A stretch of DNA of 64,000 nucleotides from Odontocerum albicorne. Its lineage: Eukaryota > Arthropoda > Insecta > Trichoptera > Odontoceridae. The stretch lies in assembly GCA_949825065.1 (NCBI GenBank), contig OX463849.1, positions 29,996,043-30,060,042 of the forward strand, given 5' to 3'. Every line of letters begins with the position of its first letter. Positions within the stretch are counted from its first letter, which is position 1. The translations under genes and the position numbers were made by a program. Shown piece by piece: positions 11,501 to 25,600 of the stretch. The notes under the pieces were generated by a model. That model was not told where the DNA came from, made no database searches, and saw nothing but the letters and a program-made list of their open reading frames with translations.

Positions 11501-14500
11501 TCGTTGAACTAATAATAATTTTGTCGTGATTTTGTACTTATGTTCCGAAGCTTGGTCGTCAATTGCAGTTTTACGAGTGAAAAGTATGAAGTTACCGTCT
11601 GTTACTAAAAAACGTCTATACAAATTCAGCAGATTTGGAAATTTTAGATCAAAATTATTGTCAATTAGTTTCGTCTTCCTTTTTGTCTTGGTTCATTATG
11701 ATTCTACCATATTTCTTCAAAAAAATTGTTTTTTGTTAGTTACAAGGAATAAAATGCATTCAAACTGCCAAATATTGACGCAAAATATCGAAATATCGAA
11801 AAATTTGTGGTTTGGGACGAAAAACACGAAAACTCGTTGAACTGATAATAATTTTGTCGTGATTTTGTACTTATATTCCTCAACTTGGTCGTCAATTACA
11901 GTTTTTTGAGTGAAAAGTATGATATTTCCGTCTGTTACTAAAAACGTCCATACAAATTCAGCAGATTTGGACATTTTACATCACAATAATTGTCAATGCG
12001 TTTCGTCTTCCTTTTTGTCTTGGTTCATTTTAATTCTACCACATTTCTTCAAAAAAATTTTTTTGGTTAGTTTAAAGTAATTAAATGCATTTAAACTGCC
12101 TAATATTGACGCAAAATATCGAAATATCGATAAATTAGAAGTTTAGGACGAAAAAGACGAAAACTCGTTTAACTAATAATGATTCTGTCGTGATTTTGTA
12201 CATATATTCCGAAGCTTGGTCGTCAATTGCAGTTTTTTGAGAGAAAAGTATGAAATTTCCGTCTGTTTCTAAAAAACGTCCATACAAATTCAGCAATTTT
12301 GGACATTTTAGATTACAATTATTGTTAATGCGTTTCGTCTTCCTTTTTGTCTTGTTTCATTATAAGTTTAGCATTTTTCTTCAAAAAAAATATTTTTTGT
12401 TAGTTACAAGTAATTAAATGCATTCAAACTGCCAAATATTGACACAAAATATCGAAATATCGACCAATTAGAGGTTTGGGACGAAAAACACGAAAACTCG
12501 TTGAACTAATAATAATTCTGTCGTGATTTTGTACTTATATTGTATTCCTAAACTTGGTCATCAATTGCAGTTTTTCGAGTGAAAAGTATGAAATTTCCGT
12601 CTGTAACTAATAAACGTTCATACAAATTAAGCAGATAAGGACATTTAACATCACAATTATGGTTAATGCGTTTCGTCTTTCTTTTTGTTTTGGTTCAATT
12701 CTACCATGTTTCTTCAAATTCTTGGTTAATTATATATCTACCATATTTCTTAAAAAAATTTGTTGTATGTTAGTTACAAGTAATTTAATGCATTCAAACT
12801 GCCACATGACGCAAAATATCGAAATATCGACAAATTAGAGGTTTGGGACGAAGAACACGAAAACTCGTTGAACTAATAATAATTCTGTCGTGATTTTGTA
12901 CTTATATTGTATTCCTGAACTTAATTACAAGTAATTAACTGCATTCAAACTGTCAAATATTGACGCACAATATCGAAATATCGACAAATTAGAGGTTTGG
13001 GACGAAAAAGACGAAAACTCGTTGAACTAATAATAATTCTGTCATGATTTTCTAAAAAACGTCCATACAAATTCAGCAGATTTAGACATTTTACATCACA
13101 ATTATTGTCAATGCGTTTCGTCTTCCTTTTTGTCTTAGTTCATTATGATTTTTTCATATTTCTTTAAAAAAATTGTTTTTGGTTAGTTACAAGTAATACA
13201 ATGCATTCAAACTGCCAAATATTGACGCAAAATATTGAAATATCGATAAATTAGAGGTTTGGGACGAAAAAGACGAAAACTCGTTGAACTATTTGTAGTT
13301 ATTCTGTCGTGATTTTGTACTTATATTTCTAAACTTGGTCATCAATTGCAGTTATTCGAGTGAAAAGTATGAAGTTTCCGTCTGTTACTAAAAAACGTTC
13401 ATACAAATTCAGCAGATTAGGACATTTTACATCACAATTATGGTCAATGAGTCTCTTCTTCCTTTTTGTCTTGGTTAATTATAATTCTACCATATTTCTT
13501 CAAAAAAAATTGTTTTTTGTTAGTTACAAGTAATTAACTGCATTCAAACTGTCAAATATTGACGCACAATATCGAAATATCGACAAATTAGAGGTTTGGG
13601 ACGAAAAAGACGAAAACTCGTTGAACTAATAATAATTCTGTCATGATTTTGTACGTATATTCCGAAGCTTGGTCGTCAATTGCAGTTTTTCGAGTGAAAA
13701 GTATGAAGTTTCAGTCGGTTTCTAAAAAACGTCCATACAAATTCAGCAGATTTAGACATTTTACATCACAATTATTGTCAATGCGTTTCGTCTCCCTTTT
13801 TGTCTTAGTTCATTATGATTTTTGCATATTTCTTTAAAAAATTTGTTTTTGGTTAGTTACAAGTAATACAATGCATTCAAACTGCCAAATATTGACGCAA
13901 AATATCGAAATATCGATAAATTAGAGGTTTGGGACGAAAAAGACGAAAACTCGTTGAACTATTTGTAGTTATTCTGTCGTGATTTTGTACGTATATTTCT
14001 AATCTTGGTCATTAATTGTAGTTTTTCGAGAGAAATGTATGAAATTTCCGTCTGTTACTAAAAAACGTTCATACAAATTAAGCAGATTAGGACATTTTAC
14101 ATCACAAATATGGTCAATGCGTTTCGTCTTTCTGTTTTTTTTGGTTCAATTCTACCATGTTGCTTCAAATTCTTGGTTTATTTATAATTCTACCATATTT
14201 CTTCAAAAAATTTGTTTTATGTTAGTAACAAGTAATTAAATGCATTCAAACTGCCACATGATGCAAAATATCGAAATATCGACAAGTTAGAGGTTTGGGA
14301 CGAAAAACACGAAAACTTGTTGAACTAATAATAGTTCTGTCGTGATTTTCTACTTCTATTCCGAAACTTTGTCGTCAATTGCAGTTTTTCGAGTGAAAAG
14401 TATTAAGTTTCCGTCGATTGCTAAAAAGTTTCCATACAAATTCAGCAGATTTGGACATTTAACATCACAATTATTGTCAATGCGTTTCGTCTTCCTCTTT

Positions 14501-15673
14501 GTCTTGGTTCATTATAATTTTACCAAATTTCTTCAAAAAAAATGGTTTTTTGTTAGATACAAGTAATTAAATGCATTCAAACTGCCACATGACGCAAAAT
14601 ATCGAAATATCGACAAATTAGAGGTTTAGGACGAAGAACACGAACACTCGTTGAACTAATAATAATTCTGTCGTGATTTTGTACTTATATTGTATTCCTG
14701 AACTTGGTCATCAATTGCAGTTATTCGAGTGAAAAGTATGAAGTTTCCGTCTGTTACTAAAAAACGTTCATACAAATTCAGCAGATTAGGAAATTTATAT
14801 CACAATTATGGTCAATGCGTCTCTTCTTTCTTTTTATCTTGGGTAATTATAATTTTACCAAATTTCTTAAAAAAAATTTGTTTTTTGTTAGTTACAAGTA
14901 ATAAAATGCATTCAAACTGCCAAATATTGACGCAAAATATCGAAATATCGACAAATTAGAGGTTTGGGACGAATAGGACGAAAACTCGTTGAATTTATAG
15001 TAATTCTGTCATGATTTTGTACATATATTCCGAAGCTCGTTCGTCAATTGCAGTTTTTCGAGTGAAAAGTTTGAAGTTTCAGTCTGTTTCTAAAAAACGT
15101 CCATACAAATTCAGCAGATTTTGACATTTTAGATCACAATTATTGTCAATGCGTTTCGTCTTCCTTTTTGTCTTGGTTCATTATAATTCTTCCATATTTC
15201 TTCAAAAAATTAGTTTTTGTTAGTTACAAGTTTTAAATGCATTCAAACTGCCATATATTGACGCGAAATATCGACAAATTAGAGGTTTGGGACCAAAAAC
15301 ACGAAAACTCGTTGAACTTTATAATATTGGTGTGATTTTGTACTTTTATTCCGAAGCTTGGTTGTGAATTGCAGTTTTTCGAGTGAAAAGTATGAAGTTT
15401 TGGTCTGTTACTAAAAAATGTCCATACAAATTCAGCAGATTTAGACATTTTACATCACAATTATTGTCAATGCGTTTCGTCTTACTTTTTGTCTTAGTTC
15501 ATTATTATTTTTGCATATTTCTTTAAAAAATTTTTTTTTGTTAGTTACAAGTAATACAGTGCATTCAAACTGCCAAATATTGACGCAAAATATCGAAATA
15601 TCGAAAAATTAGAGGTTTGGGACGAAAAAGACGAAAACTCGTTAAACTATTTGTAGGTATTCTGTCGTTTTGT
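5502..15673. repeat. Satellite higher-order repeat, copy 1 (10,172 bp)
   Basis: Equivalent points recur 10,172 bp downstream: 5942 and 16114, 6560 and 16732, 7905 and 18077, 8900 and 19072; later points are 10,171 or 10,170 bp apart because of single-base indels. The unit starts at TTAGAGGTTTGGGACGAAT, where the sequence to the left differs between copies. By eye I count 31 ATGCATT(C/T)AAACTG landmarks, so about 31 monomers, mostly 331-336 bp, some about 370 bp, and a few truncated (near 10,690 and 12,920). A sub-block repeats inside the unit with an offset of about 2.6 kb (8900-10200 against 11526-12850), showing nested duplication. No gene is supported inside it. Confidence 0.93.
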
Positions 15674-18600
15674 TAGAGGTTTGGGACGAATAGGACGAAA
15701 ACTCTTTGAACTTATTAGAATTCTGTCATGATTTTGTACATATATTCCGAAGCTCGGTCGTCAATTGCAGTTTTTCTAGTGAAAAGTATTTAGTTTCCGT
15801 CTGTTTCTAAAAAACGTCCATACAAATTCAGCAGATTTGGACATTTTACATCAAAATTATTGTCAATGCGTTTCGTCTTCCTCTTTGTCTTGGTTCATTA
15901 TAATTTTACCACATTTCTTCAAAAAAATGGTTTTTTGTTAAATACAAGTAATTAAATGCATTCAAACTGCCACATGACGCAAAATATCGAAATATCGACA
16001 AATTAGAGGTTTGGGATGAAGAACACGAAAACTCGTTGAATTAATAATAATTCTGTCGTGATTTTGTACTTATATTGTATTCCTGAACTTGGTCATCAAT
16101 TGCAGTTATTCGAGTGAAAAGTATGAAGTTTCCGTCTGTTACTAAAAAACGTTCATACAAATTTAGCAGATTAGGACATTTATATCACAATTATGGTCAA
16201 TGCGTCTCTTCTTTCTTTTTATCTTGGGTAATTATAATTTTACCACATTTCTTAAAAAAAAATTGTTTTTTGTTAGTTACAAGTAATAAAATGCATTCAA
16301 ACTGCCAAATATTGACGCAAAATATCGAAATATCGACAAATTAGAGGTTTGGGACGAATAGGACGAAAACTCGTTGAATTTATAGTAATTCTGTCATGAT
16401 TTTGTACATATATTCCGAAGCTCGTTCGTCAATTGCAGTTTTTCGAGTGAAAAGTTTGAAGTTTCAGTCTGTTTCTAAAAAACGTCCATACAAATTCAGC
16501 AGATTTTGACATTTTAGATCACAATTATTGTCAATGCGTTTCGTCTTCCTTTTTGTCTTAGTTCATTATGATTTTTGCATATTTCTTTAAAAAAATTGTT
16601 TTTGGTTAGTTACAAGTAATACAATGCATTCAAACTGCCGAATATTGACGCAAAATATCGAAATATCGATAAATTAGAGGTTTGGGACGAAAAAGACGAA
16701 AACTCGTTGAACTATTTGTAGTTATTCTGTCGTGATTTTGTATGAATGTTTGTATGAATGTCGTGAATATTTGTTGAAAAGTATGAAGTTTCCGTCTGTT
16801 ACTAAAAAACGTCTATACCAATTCAGCAGATTTAGACATTTTACATCACAATTATTGTCAATGCGTTTCGTTTTACTTTTTGTCTTAGTTCATTATGATT
16901 TAAGCATATTTCTTTAAAAAATTTGTTTTTTGTTAGTTACAAGTAATACAATGCATTCAAACTGCCAAATATTGACGCAAAATATCGAAATATCAATAAA
17001 TTAGAGGTTTGGGACGAAAAAGACGAAAACTCGTTGAACTATTTGTAGTTATTCTGTCGTGATTTTGTACTTATATTTCTAAACTTGGTCATTAATTGTA
17101 GTTTTTCGAGAGAAATGTATGAAATTTCCGTCTGTTACTAAAAAACGTTCATACAAATTAAGCAGATTAGGACATTTTACATCACAATTATGGTCAATGC
17201 GTTTCGTCTTTCTGTTTTTTTTTGGTTCAATTCTACCATGTTTCTTCAAATTCTTGGTTTATTTATAATTCTACCATATTTCTTCAAAAAATTTGTTTTA
17301 TGTTAGTAACAAGTAATTAAATGCATTCAAACTGCCACATGACGCAAAATATCGACAAATTTGAGGTTTGGGACGAAAAACACGAAAACTTGTTGAACTA
17401 ATAATAATTCTGTCGTGATTTTCTACTTATATTCCGAACCTTTGTCGTCATTTGCAGTTTTTCGAGTGAAAAGTATGAAATTTCCGTCTGTTACTAAAAA
17501 ACGTCTATACAAATTCAGCAGATTTAGACATTTTACATCACAATTATTGTCAATGCGTTTCGTTTTACTTTTTGTCCTAGTTCATTATGATTTAAGCATA
17601 TTTCTTTAAAAAAATTGTTTTTTGTTAGTTACAAGTAATGCAATGCATTCAAACTGCCAAATATTGACGCAAAATATCGAACTATCGAAAAATTTGTGGT
17701 TTGGGACGAAAAACACGAAAACTCGTTGAACTAATAATAATTTTGTCGTGATTTTGTTCTTATATTCCTCAACTTGGTCGTCAATTACAGTTTTTTGAGT
17801 GATGAGTATGATATTTCCGTCTGTTACTAAAAACGTCCATACAAATTCAGCAGATTTGGTCATTTTACATTATAATTATTGTCAATGCGTTTCGTCTTCC
17901 TTTTTGTCTTGGTTCATTATAATTCTACCATATTTCTTCAAAAAAAATTTTTTTGGTTAGTTTAAAGTAATAAAATGCATTCAAACTGCCACATGACGCA
18001 AAATATCAAAATATCGACAAATTAGATGTTTGGGACGAAAAACACGAAAACTTGTTGAACTAATAATAATTCTGTCGTGATTTTCTACTTATATTCCGAA
18101 GCTTTGTCGTCATATGCAGTTTTTCGAGTGAAAAGTATGAAGTTTCCGTCTGTTACTAAAAAACGTCTATACAAATTCAGCAGATTTAGACATTTTACAT
18201 CACAATTATTGTCAATGAGTTTCGTTTTACTTTTTGTCTTAGTTCATTATGATTTTAGCATATTCCTTTAAAAAAATTGTTTTTTGTTAGTTACAAGTAA
18301 TGCAATGCATTCAAACTGCCAAATATTGACGCAAAATATCGAAATATCGAAAAATTTGTGGTTTGGGACGAAAAACACGAAAACTCGTTGAACTAATAAT
18401 AATTTTGTCGTGATTTTGTACTAATATTCCTCAACTTGGTCGTCAATTACAGTTTTTTGAGTGATGAGTATGATATTTCCGTCTGTTACTAAAAACGTCC
18501 ATACAAATTCAGCAGATTTGGTCATTTTACATTACAATTATTGTCAATGCGTTTCGTCTTCCTTTTTGTCTTGGTTCATTATAATTCTACCATATTTCTT

Positions 18601-21600
18601 CAAAAAAATTTGATTTGGTTAGTTTAAAGTAATAAAATGCATTCAAACTGCCACATGACACAAAATATCGAAATATCGACAAATTAGAGGTTTGGGACGA
18701 AAAACACGAAAACTTGTTGAACTAATAATAATTCTGTCGTGATTTTCTACTTCTATTCCGAAACTTTGTCGTCAATTGCAGTTTTTCGAGTGAAAAGTAT
18801 TAAATTTCCGTCTGTTGCTATAAAACGTCCATACAAATTCAGCAGATTTGGACGTTTAACATCACAATTATTGTCAATGCGTTTCGTCTTCCTCTTTGTC
18901 TTGGTTCATTATAATTCTACCACATTTCTTCAAAAAATTTTTTTTTGGTTAGTTTAAAGTAATAAAATGCATTCAAACTGCCTAATATTGACACATAATA
19001 TCGAATTATCGAAAAATTAGATGTTTGGGACGAAAAACACGAAAACTCGTTGAACTAATAATAATTCTGTAGTGATTTTGTACTTATGTTCCGAAGCTTG
19101 GTCGTCAATTGCAGTTTTACGAGTGAAAAGTATGAAGTTACCGTCTGTTACTAAAAAACGTCCATACAAATTCAGCATATTTGGAAATTTTAGATCAAAA
19201 TTATTGTCAATTAGTTTCGTCTTCCTTTTTGTCTTAGTTCATTATGATTCTACCATATTTCTTCAAAAAAATTGTTTTTTGTTAGTTACAAGGAATAAAA
19301 TGCATTCAAACTGCCAAATATTGACGCAAAATATCGAAATATCGAAAAATATGTGGTTTGGGACGAAAAACACAAAAACTCGTTGAACTAATAATAATTT
19401 TGTCGTGATTTGTACTTATATTCCTCAACTTGGTCGTCAATTACAGTTTTTTGAGTGAAAAGTATGATATTTCCGTCTGTTACTAAAAACGTCCATACAA
19501 ATTCAGCAGATTTGGACATTTTACATCACAATTATTGTCAATGCGTTTCGTCTTCCTTTTTGTCTTGGTTCATTTTAATTCTAACACATTTCTTCAAAAA
19601 TTTTTTTTTGGTTAGTTTAAAGTAATTAAATGCATTTAAACTGCCTAATATTGACGCAAAATATCGAAAAATTAGAGGTTTAGGACGAAAAAGACGAAAA
19701 CTCGTTTAACTAATAATGATTCTGTCGTGATTTTGAACATATATTCCGAAGCTTGGTCGTCAATTGCAGTTTTTTGATTGAAAAGTATGAAATTTCCGTC
19801 TGTTCTAAAAAACGTCCATACAAATTCAGCAATTTTAGACATTTTAGATAACAATTATTGTTCATTAACAATTTCGAAACGCATTCGTTTCGTCTTCCTT
19901 TTTGTCTTGTTTCATTATAAGTTTAGCATTTTTCTTCAAAAAATTTATTTTTTGTTAGTTACAAGTAATTAAATGCATTCAAACTGTCTTATATTGACAC
20001 ACAAAATATCGAAATATCGACCAATTAGAGGTTTAGGACGAAAAACTCGAAAACTCGTTGAACTAATAATAATTCTGTCGTGATTTTGTACTTATAGTGT
20101 ATTCCTAAACTTGGTCATCAATTGCAGTTTTTCGAGTGAAAAGTATGAAATTTCCGTCTGTTACTAATAAACGTTCATACAAATTAAGCAGATAAGGACA
20201 TTTTACATCACAATTATGGTCAATGCGTTTCGTCTTTCTTTTTGTTTTGGTTCAATTCTACCATGTTTCTTCAAATTCTTGGTTAATTATATATCTACCA
20301 TATTTCTTCAAAAAATTTGTTTTATGTTAGTTACAAGTAATTTAATGCATTCAAACTGCCACATGACGCAAAATATCGAAATATCGACAAATTAGAGGTT
20401 TGGGACGAAAAACACGAAAACTTGTTGAACTAATAATAATTCTGTCGTGATTTTCTACTTCTATTCCGAAACTTTGTCGTCAATTGCAGTTTTTCGAGTG
20501 AGAAGTATTAAATTTCCGTCTGTTTCTAAAAAACGTCCATACAAATTCAGCAGATTTGGACATTTTACATCAAAATTGTTGTGAATGCGTTTCGTCTTCC
20601 TCTTTGTCTTGGTTCATTATAATTTTACTACATTTCTTAAAAAAAATGGTTTTTTGTTAAATACAAGTAATTAAATGCATTCAAACTGCCACATGACGCA
20701 AAATATCGACAAATTAGAGGTTTGGGATGAAGAACACGAAAACTCGTTGAATTAATAATAATTATGTCGTGATTTTGTACTTATATTGTATTCCTGAACT
20801 TGGTCATCAATTGCAGTTATTCGAGTGAAAAGTATGAAGTTTCCGTCTGTTACTAAAAATTGGGTAATTATAATTTTACCACATTTCTTCAAAAAAAATT
20901 GTCTTTTGTTAGTTACAAGTAATAAAATGCATTCAAACTTCCAAATATTGACGCAAAATATCGAAATATCGACAAATTAGAGGTTTGGGACGAATAGGAC
21001 GAAAACTCGTTGAACTTTTAATAATTCTGTCATGATTTTGTACATATATTCCGAAGCTTGGTTGTAAATTGCAGTTTTTCGAGTGAAAAGTTTGAAGTTT
21101 CCGTCTGTTACTAAAAAACGTTCATACAAATTCAGCAGATTTAGACATTTTACATCACAATTATTGTCAATGCGTTTCGTCTTACTTTTTGTCTTAGTTC
21201 ATTATGATTTTAGTATATTTCTATAAAAAAATTGTTTTTTGTTAGTTACAAGTAATGCAATGCATTCAAACTGCCGAATATTGACGCAAAATATCGAAAT
21301 ATCGAAAAATATGTGGTTTGGGACGAAAAACACGAAAACTCGTTGAACTAATAATAATTTTGTCGTGATTTTGTACTTATATTCCTCAACGTGGTCGTCA
21401 ATTTCAGTTTTTTGAGTGAAAAGTATGATATTTCCGTCTGTTACTAAAAACGTCCATACAAATTCAGCAGATTTGGACATTTTACATTAAAATTATTGTC
21501 AATGCGTTTCGTCTTCCTTTTTGTCTTGGTTCATTATAATTCTCCCGTATTTCTTCAAAAAAATTGTTTTTTGTTAGTTACAAGGAATTAAATGCATTCA

Positions 21601-24166
21601 AACTGTCAAATATTGACGCAAAATATCGAAATATCGAAAAATTTGTGGTTTGGGACGAAAAACACGAAAACTCGTTGAACTAATAATAATTTTGTCGTGA
21701 TTTTGTACTTATGTTCCGAAGCTTGGTCGTCAATTGCAGTTTTACGAGTGAAAAGTATGAAGTTTCCGTCTGTTACTAAAAAACGTCTATACAAATTCAG
21801 CAGATTTGGAAATTTTAGATCAAAATTATTGTCAATTAGTTTCGTCTTCCTTTTTGTCTTGGTTCATTATGATTCTACCATATTTCTTCAAAAAAATTGT
21901 TTTTTGTTAGTTACAAGGAATAAAATGCATTCAAACTGCCCAATATTGACGCAAAATATCGAAATATCGAAAAATTTGTGGTTTGGGACGAAAAACACGA
22001 AAACTCGTTGAACTGATAATAATTTTGTCGTGATTTTGTACTTATATTCCTCAACTTGGTCGTCAATTACAGTTTTTTGAGTGAAAGTATGATATTTCCG
22101 TCTGTTACTAAAAACGTCCATACAAATTCAGCAGATTTGGACATTTTACATCACAATAATTGTCAATGCGTTTCGTCTTCCTTTTTGTCTTGGTTCATTT
22201 TAATTCTACCACATTTCTTCAAAAAATTTTTTTTGGTTAGTTTAAAGTAATTAAATGCATTTAAACTGCCTAATATTGACGCAAAATATCGAAATATCGA
22301 TAAATTAGAAGTTAAGGACGAAAAAGACGAAAACTCGTTTAACTAATAATGATTCTGTCGTGATTTTGTACATATATTCCGAAGCTTGGTCGTCAATTGC
22401 AGTTTTTTGAGAGAAAAGTATGAAATTTCCGTCTGTTTCTAAAAAACGTCCATACAAATTCAGCAATTTTGGACATTTTAGATTACAATTATTGTTAATG
22501 CGTTTCGTCTTCCTTTTTGTTTTTNNNNNNNNNNNNNNNNNNNNNNNNNNNNNNNNNNNNNNNNNNNNNNNNNNNNNNNNNNNNNNNNNNNNNNNNNNNN
22601 NNNNNNNNNNNNNNNNNNNNNNNNNNNNNNNNNNNNNNNNNNNNNNNNNNNNNNNNNNNNNNNNNNNNNNNNNNNNNNNNNNNNNNNNNNNNNNNNNNNN
22701 NNNNNNNNNNNNNNNNNNNNNNNNGTAATTAAATGCATTCAAACTGCCACATGATGCAAAATATCGAAATATCGACAAGTTAGAGGTTTGGGACGAAAAA
22801 CACGAAAACTTGTTGAACTAATAATAGTTCTGTCGTGATTTTCTACTTCTATTCCGAAACTTTGTCGTCAATTGCAGTTTTTCGAGTGAAAAGTATTAAG
22901 TTTCCGTCGATTGCTAAAAAGTTTCCATACAAATTCAGCAGATTTGGACATTTAACATCACAATTATTGTCAATGCGTTTCGTCTTCCTCTTTGTCTTGG
23001 TTCATTATAATTTTACCAAATTTCTTCAAAAAAATGGTTTTTTGTTAGATACAAGTAATTAAATGCATTCAAACTGCCACATGACGCAAAATATCGAAAT
23101 ATCGACAAATTAGAGGTTTAGGACGAAGAACACGAACACTCGTTGAACTAATAATAATTCTGTCGTGATTTTGTACTTATATTGTATTCCTGAACTTGGT
23201 CATCAATTGCAGTTATTCGAGTGAAAAGTATGAAGTTTCCGTCTGTTACTAAAAAACGTTCATACAAATTCAGCAGATTAGGAAATTTATATCACAATTA
23301 TGGTCAATGCGTCTCTTCTTTCTTTTTATCTTGGGTAATTATAATTTTACCAAATTTCTTAAAAAAAATTTGTTTTTTGTTAGTTACAAGTAATAAAATG
23401 CATTCAAACTGCCAAATATTGACGCAAAATATCGAAATATCGACAAATTAGAGGTTTGGGACGAATAGGACGAAAACTCGTTGAATTTATAGTAATTCTG
23501 TCATGATTTTGTACATATATTCCGAAGCTCGTTCGTCAATTGCAGTTTTTCGAGTGAAAAGTTTTGAAGTTTCAGTCTGTTTCTAAAAAACGTCCATACA
23601 AATTCAGCAGATTTTGACATTTTAGATCACAATTATTGTCAATGCGTTTCGTCTTCCTTTTTGTCTTGGTTCATTATAATTCTTCCATATTTCTTCAAAA
23701 AATTAGTTTTTGTTAGTTACAAGTTTTAAATGCATTCAAACTGCCATATATTGACGCGAAATATCGACAAATTAGAGGTTTGGGACCAAACACACGAAAA
23801 CTCGTTGAACTTTATAATATTGGTGTGATTTTGTACTTTTATTCCGAAGCTTGGTTGTGAATTGCAGTTTTTCGAGTGAAAAGTATGAAGTTTTGGTCTG
23901 TTACTAAAAAATGTCCATACAAATTCAGCAGATTTAGACATTTTACATCACAATTATTGTCAATGCGTTTCGTCTTACTTTTTGTCTTAGTTCATTATTA
24001 TTTTTGCATATTTCTTTAAAAAAATTTTTTTTTGTTAGTTACAAGTAATACAATGCATTCAAACTGCCAAATATTGACGCAAAATATCGAAATATCGAAA
24101 AATTAGAGGTTTGGGACGAAAAAGACGAAAACTCGTTAAACTATTTGTAGGTATTCTGTCGTTTTG
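15674..24166. repeat. Satellite higher-order repeat, copy 2 (with assembly gap)
   Basis: Follows copy 1 directly and repeats it in the same monomer order with very few substitutions (for example one amino-acid-level change between the frames at 8900-9214 and 19072-19386). Up to 22,524 the offset to copy 1 is 10,170-10,172; after the N run it is 8,493. The unit ends where GTTTTGTTAGAGGTTTGGG recurs at about 24,160, as it does at 15,668. Such high identity over more than 8 kb points to recent unequal exchange or array homogenisation. Confidence 0.93.
22525..22724. other. Assembly gap (200 N) inside satellite copy 2
   Basis: Exactly 200 N. The left flank corresponds to copy-1 position 12,354 and the right flank to 14,232. 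Copy 1 therefore carries 1,877 bp where copy 2 has 200 N. A round-number gap is probably of unknown real size; if the higher-order unit is complete the true missing sequence is about 1.88 kb (five to six monomers). The last four bases before the gap (TTTT) already differ from copy 1. Open frames across the gap are meaningless. Confidence 0.97.
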
Positions 24167-25600
24167 TTAGAGGTTTGGGACGAATAGGACGAAAACTCTT
24201 TGAACTTATTAGAATTCTGTCATGATTTTGTACATATATTCCGAAGCTCGGTCGTCAATTGCAGTTTTTCTAGTGAAAAGTATTTAGTTTCCGTCTGTTT
24301 CTAAAAAACGTCCATACAAATTCAGCAGATTTGGACATTTTACATCAAAATTATTGTCAATGCGTTTCGTCTTCCTCTTTGTCTTGGTTCATTATAATTT
24401 TACCACATTTCTTCAAAAAAATGGTTTTTTGTTAAATACAAGTAATTAAATGCATTCAAACTGCCACATGACGCAAAATATCGAAATATCGACAAATTAG
24501 AGGTTTGGGATGAAGAACACGAAAACTCGTTGAACTAATAATAATTCTGTAGTGATTTTGAACTTATGTTCCGAAGCTTGGTCGTCAATTGCAGTTTTAC
24601 GAGTGAAAAGTATGAAGTTTCCGTCTGTTACTAAAAAACGTCCATACAAATTCAGCAGATTTTTGACATTTTACATTACAATTATTGTCAATGCGTTTCG
24701 TCTTCTTTTTTGTCTTGGTTCATTATAATTCTACCACATTTTTAAAAAAAAATTTTTTTTGATTAGTTTAAAGTAATTAAATGCATTCAAACTGCCTAAT
24801 ATTGACACAAAATATCGAAATATCGAAAAATTAGAGGTTTGGGACGAAAAACACGGAAACTCGTTGAACTAATAATAATTCTGTAGTGATTTTGTACTTA
24901 TGTTCCGAAGCTTGGTCGTCAATTGCAGTTTTACGAGTGAAAAGTATGAAGTTTCCGTCTGTTTCTAAAAGAACGTCCGTACAAATTCAGAAGATTTGGA
25001 GATTTTAGATTACAATTATTGTCAAGGCGTTTCGTCTTCCTTTTTGTCTTGGTTCATTATAATTCTGCCACATTTCTTCAAAAAAATTGTTTTTGGTTAG
25101 TTTCAAGTGATGAAATGCATTTAAACTGACATTTTACATTACAATGCGTCTCGTCTTCTTTTTTGTCTTTTGTCTCATACTTCTTTAAAAAATTGGTTTT
25201 CTGTTAGTTACAAGTAATAAAATGCATTTAAACTGACAAATATTGACGCAAAATATTGAAATTTGGCAAATTTAGAGGTTTGAGGCGAAAAACAAGTAAA
25301 CACTTTGAACTAATATTAATTCTGTCGTGATTTTTTACATATATTCCTAAACTTGGTCGTCAATTGCAGTTTTTCGAGTGAAAATTATGAAATTTATCTA
25401 TAATACTAAGAAACTTTCATGCATATTCAGCCAATTTGGACATTTAACATCATAATTAACATAAATGCGTTTCGTCTTTCTTTTTTTCTCTGATTCATTA
25501 TAATTCTAGCATATTTCGTCGAAAAATTGGTTTTTGGCTAGTGAAAAGTAATGAAATTTTTTCAAACTGGCAAATTTTGTCGCTAAATATTGAAGTTTTG
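24167..25600. repeat. Satellite array, right end with decayed monomers
   Basis: The first ~360 bp repeat the start of the 10.2-kb unit (like 5502-5860). At about 24,530 the sequence switches to a monomer type like 806-960. From about 25,080 the monomers become shortened and diverged, and the landmarks fade near 25,600. Decay toward an array edge is the usual picture for satellites, because exchange homogenises the interior more than the border. Confidence 0.88.

Noticed and set aside
224..24000. Many similar 60-130 codon open frames on both strands in the satellite (such as those with KFPSVTKKR and FVWTFLVTDGN).
   Set aside because: They recur only because the monomer recurs, occur on both strands of the same DNA, start and stop differently among monomers, and show no domain. 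I list the satellite instead.
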